Shown one piece after another: positions 57,608-64,000 of a stretch of 64,000 bases of DNA. Position numbers and translations under genes: made by a program. The notes beneath the pieces are model-generated. The model was not told where the DNA came from. It did no database searches and worked only from the letters and a program-made list of their open reading frames with translations. Source of the DNA: Laburnicola sp. R22_1 (lineage: Eukaryota > Ascomycota > Dothideomycetes > Pleosporales > Didymosphaeriaceae). Location: the NCBI GenBank assembly GCA_014281115.1, contig JACONQ010000011.1:806001-870000 (forward strand). Direction: 5' to 3'. How positions within the stretch are numbered: position 1 is the first letter of the stretch; every line of letters begins with the position of its first letter.

Positions 57608-60600
57608 TCACTCTGCCTTCGGTCTTACGCTGCCGTTTTGCTCGTAGACTCCAACGTTGGATGTCTTCTGCATGTAGAATTTGCGCTCAGCCAACTTGAG
57701 ACCTTCGTCGATAAGGCTGTGTATATATTAGCATCATGTTGGGAATGTAGGAAGAGGGGCACTTACATGATGGGCGCACTGATAGCCAGGACCGCTTGCC
57801 ACTCACTCCAGTCGAGCGGCACAACGCTGAACAAACCCTGGAGGAACGGGACATAAAGTAGGACGAAGTGAAGGGCCATCGACAAGCAGATTGCGTATAC
57901 CAGCATCATGTTTTCCCAAAGCGGCAACGTAAGCAGAGACTCAGAAGATGAAAGGGCATTCATGGCGTTGAGCATCTCGATAACGACGAGGATGGATAGG
58001 GATATTGTAGATGCAGCGCGGGAAGAGTCATTGACAAACATTTCGCACCCAATCTCCGGGAACTGCGTTGAGCAGCTGTGGAAGTGCGTCAGTTGGTAGA
58101 AGCTGATTTGGGGACCAGCGCTGTTGAACATGAACCACCAGGCGTAACCAAACACAGTGGCTGCTCCAACGTAGGTACCAATGACCATGTAGCGGAAGAA
58201 CAACCAGCCATCTACAAGCGCTTCGTTACGCTTACGAGGTTGCCTATTCATGATATCATGATCCGCCGGGTTGAAAGAGAGTGCAGTGGCGGGAAGACCA
58301 TCGGTGACAAGATTGACCCAGAGGAGCTGGACAGGGATCAACGCTTCGGGCATGCCCGCGGCAGCCGTGAGGAAGATGGAAACGACCTCGCCAATGTTCG
58401 AGGAGATAAGATAACGGATGAATTGCTGGGTGTTGTTGTAGATGGAACGACCTTCTTCGATGGCGCCTTCAATAGTGGCGAAGTTGTCATCTACAAGGAC
58501 CATGTCGGCGGCGAGTTTGGCGACATCAGTTCCGGAACCCATGGCAACACCAATGTCAGCTTTCTTCAATGCGGGAGCATCATTAACACCGTCACCTGTC
58601 ATGGCGACAACCTCACCCGCCTGTTGGAGCAAGTCTACCAGCTTGTGCTTATGATTCGGCTCAACGCGAGAAAACAAGGATGCTCGCTTGGCAGCTCCCA
58701 TCTGTTCAGACTCGCTCAGATCGTCGAACTCACGGCCAGTGTAGCTCTTTCCCGTGGTATCTTCGGTCGGGCCGAAAACACCAATCTGACGACAGATGGT
58801 CTCGGCGGTATTCTGGTTGTCGCCGGTGATAACAATAACACGGATACCTGCAGACCGGCACTTTGCAATCGAAGCCCGGACTTCAGGACGAGGGGGATCT
58901 AACATGCCCACAAGACCGATCAGAGTCATGTTCTGCTCTAGTTTCGCATAGTCCTGGTTGGTCTTGGCGCGTTTCAATAGAGGATTCGACCCAACGTCTT
59001 CCACGGAAGCCAATGCCAGAACACGAAGGCCCTTCTTGCCGTAGTCGACGACTTCTTTTGAGAGAAGGCTTGCCATTTGCTTGTTGAGTTGGACCCTCTT
59101 TCCGTTCTGGCCGATGATGACGTGTGAGCATCGATCGAGAATAGACTCGGGAGCGCCCTTGACCAGTAACTTCTGAGTGTTTGAGTTTTGAACCAAAACG
59201 GACATGCTCTTGCGGTCGCGCGAGAACTCGTAGGTAGCTTGACGTGGGTAGCGGTCTTCGTAGTATTTGCTCGCACGATGAAGGCGCTCAGACGCAGAGA
59301 GGGATGCACGGGTTGCGTTATACTGACGGTCAGGAGTACCAACTTTCTCGACCAGGACACGAAGCGCGCCCTCGGTGGGCTCACCAACCAAGGCATGTTG
59401 TCCGCTTTGGGGGTCCAGAGAAAGGGCTGAGTCGTTGCAGAGAGCAGTGACTTCACAAATCTGACGAACTGTATCAGAAGTGGCAGCGAGGTTGTCCATG
59501 GCCTTTCCTAGTATCGATATCCGGCCCTCAGGCTCGAAACTGGTTCCTTCGACATCGAACTCCCCCAAGCCCTTGCCATCTTCAGTGATGAAAACGATCT
59601 TGTTGACGCTCATCTGGTTCGTAGTCAAAGTACCGGTCTTATCAGAGCAAATCACACTACAACTTCCGAGAGTTTCAACGGATGGGAGGCTTCGGACGAC
59701 AGCGTTCTTTGCCGCCATCTTGCGAGTACCAAGAGCGAGACAAGTGGTAATGACGACGGCAAGACCTTCCGGAATAGCAGCAACGCCCAGAGACACTGCA
59801 ATCTTGAGGTAATAGATAGCACCCTTGGTGAAGCCGCCGTGGGATGGGTCGCTGAAATTCCGGATGTTGATGAGCCAGACTAGAACACAGATGGCGGTGA
59901 TAACCTTGGCCAAAACATCTCCAAAGTCGTTCAGTTTCTCTTTCAATGGCGTGGGCTGCGAGATCTGCGACGTGATGCTCTCATGGATGTCACCGATGGC
60001 CGTGTTTGAACCAGTCAAGACGACAAGCGCATTAGCATGTCCAGTGACGACCGTTGTCCCGGAGAAGAGCATGTTGACCTGGTCCTGTTTGACAGCATTC
60101 TCATCCTTGATCGCCCTGGTATCCTTTGGCACACTTTCACTCTCACCGGTAAGAATCGACTGGTCAACGTTGAAGCTGTTGCTGTGAACGGACAATATCC
60201 TGCAGTCAGCGGGTATCCGATCACCGATCGTGACTGATATGACATCTCCAGGCACCAAATCATCGGCCTTTATGCGGTGGATCTTTCCGTCGCGAACGAC
60301 CTTTGCTTCGTTCGCCGAGTATTCCTGGAGAGCCGCGATGGCCTTTTCTGCGCTCGTTTCTTGCGACACGCCCACGACGGCATTTAGAACGAGGATAGTG
60401 AGAATCTATAGTGGGAAACAAAGTCAGCGCAAATTCGAGCGACTCGGTTTCCTGGAGTGCCAACTTACAACTGCAGGATCCACGAATGCAGTCCAATCGT
60501 CGCCGCCTTCAAACAGCGCAAGCACAAAGCTCACAGCCGCACTGCCCAGCAGAATGATAACCAGCTGGTCCTTGAACTGCTCCAGTATGAGCTGCCAGAC

Positions 60601-60795
60601 CGGCGTCGGGGGGTCTTCTGGAAGCGCTGTTCCCATTTATCAGCAACAATTCTGCCGTGTACATCAAGCCCACGTACCATTCTTGCCATACTTCTGCCTC
60701 GCCGTCTTCGCCTGCTGTTCCGAAAGGCCCTGGTCCTCGGCTACTCCAAAATGCCTCAGCGCCTCCGCAGGCGTCTTGGTGAAGGCATTCTCCAT
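57608..60795 (-). CDS. SERCA-type Ca2+-transporting P-type ATPase
   Basis: Minus-strand exons 60795-60678, 60626-60469, 60405-57767 and 57716-57608 give 1007 residues. It starts [18 protein letters not shown] and ends after intron 3 with [19 protein letters not shown]-type marks: TGES at about 178 (actuator), PEGL at about 304 in M4, the phosphorylated Asp in SDKTGTLT at about 347, [12 protein letters not shown], and [21 protein letters not shown]. Numbering is within a few residues of vertebrate SERCA1 (TGES 181, Asp351), so it is the P2A type, like nca-1 of Neurospora, and not Pmr1. It pumps cytosolic Ca2+ into the ER or related stores. Introns are 51, 63 and 50 bases, phases consistent. 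A hybrid histidine kinase lies behind it on the same strand. Confidence 0.96.
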
Positions 60796-61956
60796 GCTCT
60801 TCCAGCGTTGTCGCGCAGAGCCTCGGTTACCTACTATGTCGACGGCGGAGCGTACAGTAAAGATTCGGGGAGCGAAAGTGGGTGCTGCACACGGGGAAGG
60901 GGTGCAGGGCGTCGAGTGACGTGGAGAGTGGGCGGATGTCGTAAAAAAGAGGGCGGCCCGAGTGGATATAGTTCGGCGACAGGCTGGATCTGCGCGCACA
61001 CGGCGATGAAGCTCAGAAATCTGTCCTGAACAGAGCTTGGACCCACTTGTGTACATGAAGCGGATCTGATGACGCTAGCCGAGACAGGAAGCTTTTACCC
61101 AGCCACGCTCCTTCTCGACACTGCATGCGACCGTCGTGTGCCAGCATTTGTTCTCTTTGTTCTGGCCTCTATTCTCGCTCCCTTTTTTTTGCGCGCCCAG
61201 AGTGCCGTGGTGGAATGCGCTCGAAGCAGAGGACGTGGTAGGAGGTCGCGGTGCAGCGCAGCGGTTCCGAAACCTTCGCCGTTTTCGGAACGATGGCCCC
61301 GCGACGTCTCCACTCTATTTTAAAAAGTCAGCATCCGTGAGTCGTGCGCCACACCTGATACGCCACGCTGGATACGCCACGGACAAGACGGCACGTAGGA
61401 CGGCTTAGTTTTTCTTGACTTTTTCTTGAGATGACCAGAGCAAGATTGGCCAAGCTGCAGAGGCTCAATGACGTCAAATGCAACTATGCTTTCCAGCCAA
61501 GACCAGCATGATGTTGTGGGTCCGAAGAAGTCCCGCCAATAACACCGAGCACCAGCAAGTGATTCACCATTCCATTCACCATTCCATTGACAATCGTGAC
61601 AACCAACATGTTTTTTGTCAGTAGCCAAAAGAGTGTACATGGCGAAAGATACAAAGCGCAGACAAACTCGAATATCTTACACAAGTAATTACTATTCTTA
61701 TTGACATATCTCATAGTTTCCATGCAACCCATTCATCCACATATCCTGCCCTCGAATCCACAGGGTATCAAAGATATCCTCAACCGACACTGTAGAGAAG
61801 TTGCAAACGCCAAATGCTATGCTATCATGATCATTCATGCCGACGCCTGAAAATGATTTCGACAAGAGAAACCAGCAACTCGAACATGTGCTGATGACGA
61901 AAATCGTATATGGCGCTCAATAGACTGGTTCAAAAACCGGAGAGAAAAAAGTATAA
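60796..61956. other. intergenic, promoter of the SERCA gene
   Basis: About 1.16 kb between two minus-strand genes. A 12-base tandem repeat (ATTCACCATTCC twice) lies at 61562-61585, and GATACGCCACG occurs twice near 61356-61382. No gene supported. Confidence 0.45.
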
Positions 61957-64000
61957 TCAAGAAGTCACTACCGGGAGCGCATTGACCGGAGCGCAATGCT
62001 GCACGATCAACTTCTCCACATCCCGCATGACGAAGGGTTTGGTGAGGAAGCCCTTCATGCCGACCTGGCCTGCGCGGTCGACAGCGGCGTCGGTGACGTC
62101 TGCGCTCACGGCGAGTATGATGGGCTTCTCAGCAATCTCTTCCAATTTGAGAATTGACTCTGTGGCTTGGAAGCCGTCCAGGCGAGGCATCCAGAGGTCC
62201 ATGAGAATGACATCGATGGCTTCGTGTACTGGCCGTTGTGCATTGTTACGCATCTGTTGAACCGCGTCGTTGCCATCATAGGCTTCGTGAACGTTGCTGT
62301 AGCCCAAGTTCTTGAGCATGTGTCGTAGAACGTTTCGATTGATGCGGTTGTCGTCAACGACCAGGAAGTTGAGAGGGTGAGTCTCTGCAAGCTTCTTATT
62401 GTGAGTGCTATGGTGCACTTTTCTGGTCTTGGAACTCGCGCGCAGCCGAATAGGTGACGCAGAGCGAGGAGAGGGTATACCAAGATGATGCAGAGTAGTG
62501 GAGGCTGTATGGGGAGCCTTGAACGGCTCAGAAGTTTGAGGCGGAGTACTAGGATGCCGCCGCGCGACATGTGGAGGTGCATCTAGCTCGGCGGACAGAC
62601 GAGACTTTGAAGACTTGACGGAGGGAGTTGGTGAGCCAAAAGGTGAGCCTGGACGGCTGCAGACCTCACCTGGTGCTAGTGGCACACGCAGCTCGAACTC
62701 GGAGCCTTTTTCTGGACCCGATACGTGCGATCGAAGGCAGAACAACTCACCGCCGAGTCTCCTTGCTAATCCTTTCGCGACCATCAGACCAAGACCGAGG
62801 CCCTCGCTCGCTCGTGAGATGGAGTTGTCCTCTCTAGAGAACGGTTTGAATAGAAAGGGTAAGAAAGCTGCAGGGATTCCCGATCCAGAATCCTTCACAT
62901 CGATAACGATGTACCGAGCGTTAACGCTCAACGAAGCCTTCAAGGTGATGGAGCCATGGTCTGTGAACTTGATGGCGTTCAGCGTGAGACAAGAAATCAT
63001 TTTTGCAAGGTCCTTCTCGTCAATCAAGATCGAATCAGGGACATCCAATGATACCATCCACTCAATGAACTTTGTGTGGGCTTCACCATTCGAGCTCCGT
63101 GTCCGCACCTCAATCTTCTCTCCCAGTTCCGTCTCTTCAGCAATGGCCGAATCGGGCCGTCCTCCGACTTTGAGCGCATCGTTGATAACGTACTGGATCA
63201 CCTCGCGCAGATTTGTATGCCGTAGTCCTGGGGCTGTTGATTGTTCGGAAGCAAAAATAGGAGACACGGTAGCGTCCCCATCATATCGGGACTTTATCGC
63301 GCCGTGTGAGCAAGTATTCTCCAAAGATTCGAGTGCACGCTGCGTTTTCGAGATACGATCCGGCCTTGGCGAACTGCTTCGGGGCTCTTCAGAACTCGAG
63401 TGCCGCAGCCTTCGGCGAGCGGTCCTCGCCACTCGCACCTGCCCTGACCACGCGAGGAGTTCCTCCCTTTTTCGCTTGATGCCTCGATACTGGGTGAAAG
63501 GGAGAGTGTCGCCTATGATGGGTATCTCTGGCCGGCTATCAGGCACGAAGGCCTTGACCTGGGAGAAGTGGTTATCGAGGGGCGTCGTGGGCGTTTCCGG
63601 CATTCCCATATTCATGTCGTAGGCATGTACGACGTTGTCGGCTGCTTCGACAGCACGCCTTGAAGAATCTGCGCTTGGAAGTTAGTGGCGCGTGCATGAG
63701 GGAAAAAGCAGGAAGTCCTATGCAAAAGGACGTGTCAAGGCGATATGGAAGTTGGTGCACTTGCCTTGTACGGCCTCGATGTTTGCTTTTAGCGAGTCGA
63801 GCAGCTTCCGTATCCGGGGATCATGGTGCATGTCCTCTGCGACTTCCTTAATGTTCGCCATCATCACATCCAACGTCCCCACGACGCCCTGCATCGGCGT
63901 CCTCAGCTCATGCGACAAACTTCTTGCATATGGCTTCAGTGACTGAGCCATGGATATTGCTTCGTGCGGAACGACTTTTGGCTCCTTGGTTACCGTTTCG
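61957..64000 (-). CDS. Hybrid histidine kinase, C-terminal part (cut by window end)
   Basis: Minus-strand exons 64000-63765 (open past the window) and 63668-61957. The intron 63669-63764 starts GCAAGT, not GT, and ends GCGCAG after a CACTAAC branch site; only this donor keeps the frame (AVQ to DSSRRAV). Domains in order: HisKA with SLSHELRTPMQG, a linker of about 150 residues, HATPase with N box (LNAIKFT), DSGSGIP and EGLGLGLMVAKGLA, a Ser/Pro-rich linker, and a receiver with FLVVDDNRINRNVLRHML, phospho-Asp in ILMDLWMPRLDGFQ and the Lys in GFLTKPF. It ends at VVTS. The N-terminal sensory part is outside the window, so the signal and class cannot be told. It should feed a His-to-Asp relay through an HPt protein. 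Confidence 0.93.

Overview
The window is nuclear DNA of a filamentous ascomycete (Pezizomycotina; Dothideomycetes would fit, but that rank is inference). Most genes are split by short introns (about 46-140 bases) with GT-AG ends and CTAAC/TGAC-type branch sites. Several families are characteristic of filamentous fungi: a HET-domain locus, an MsnA/Seb1-type zinc-finger factor, a Mug190-type SMP/C2 protein and a hybrid histidine kinase. No rRNA, tRNA, CRISPR array, intact transposon or virus was recognised.

Layout. 0.3-6.8 kb: a RAD60/ESC2-like SUMO-domain protein, TRM112, YTM1 and a HAD hydrolase (YTM1 and HAD are divergent). 7.1-9.0 kb: a HET-domain gene that looks broken. 10.2-13.2 kb: an M1 aminopeptidase whose frame is interrupted. 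13.7-16.7 kb: dolichol kinase SEC59, convergent with a four-exon mug190-like lipid-transfer/C2 protein (17.7-21.6 kb). 22.1-28.4 kb: a thioesterase-like protein, ribosomal protein eL36 with a 9-base exon, a TUG/UBX4-like protein and a thioredoxin-fold/PITH protein. 28.4-34.6 kb: about 6 kb without a recognisable gene, ahead of the MsnA-like gene. 37.7-49.6 kb: DPH6, a WW plus PhoD-like protein, an FMP32/CCDC90-like mitochondrial protein, a 14-3-3 gene with several very small exons, and DPH4. 50.9-53.8 kb: a Zn2Cys6-type factor with its zinc cluster in mid-protein. 57.6-60.8 kb: a SERCA-type Ca2+ ATPase. 62.0-64.0 kb: the C-terminal part of a hybrid histidine kinase running off the window.

Most genes are conserved housekeeping genes. 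A loose translation theme runs through them: TRM112 activates methyltransferases of tRNA, rRNA and eRF1; YTM1 acts in 60S assembly; eL36 is a 60S protein; DPH4 and DPH6 both act in diphthamide formation on eEF2. The order need not reflect co-regulation. Stress and signalling genes (MsnA-like factor, 14-3-3, SERCA, histidine kinase) lie between them.

I did not find a convincing new multi-gene system. The observations most worth checking are the dense micro-exons of 14-3-3 and eL36, a GC-AG intron in the kinase, the broken HET gene, a cluster of small indels in the aminopeptidase, a thioredoxin-like domain without CxxC, an in-frame 48-base intron, and an unassigned small gene near 55.5 kb. Exon borders were read by eye from splice consensus, phase and family continuity; no alignment or search was run.
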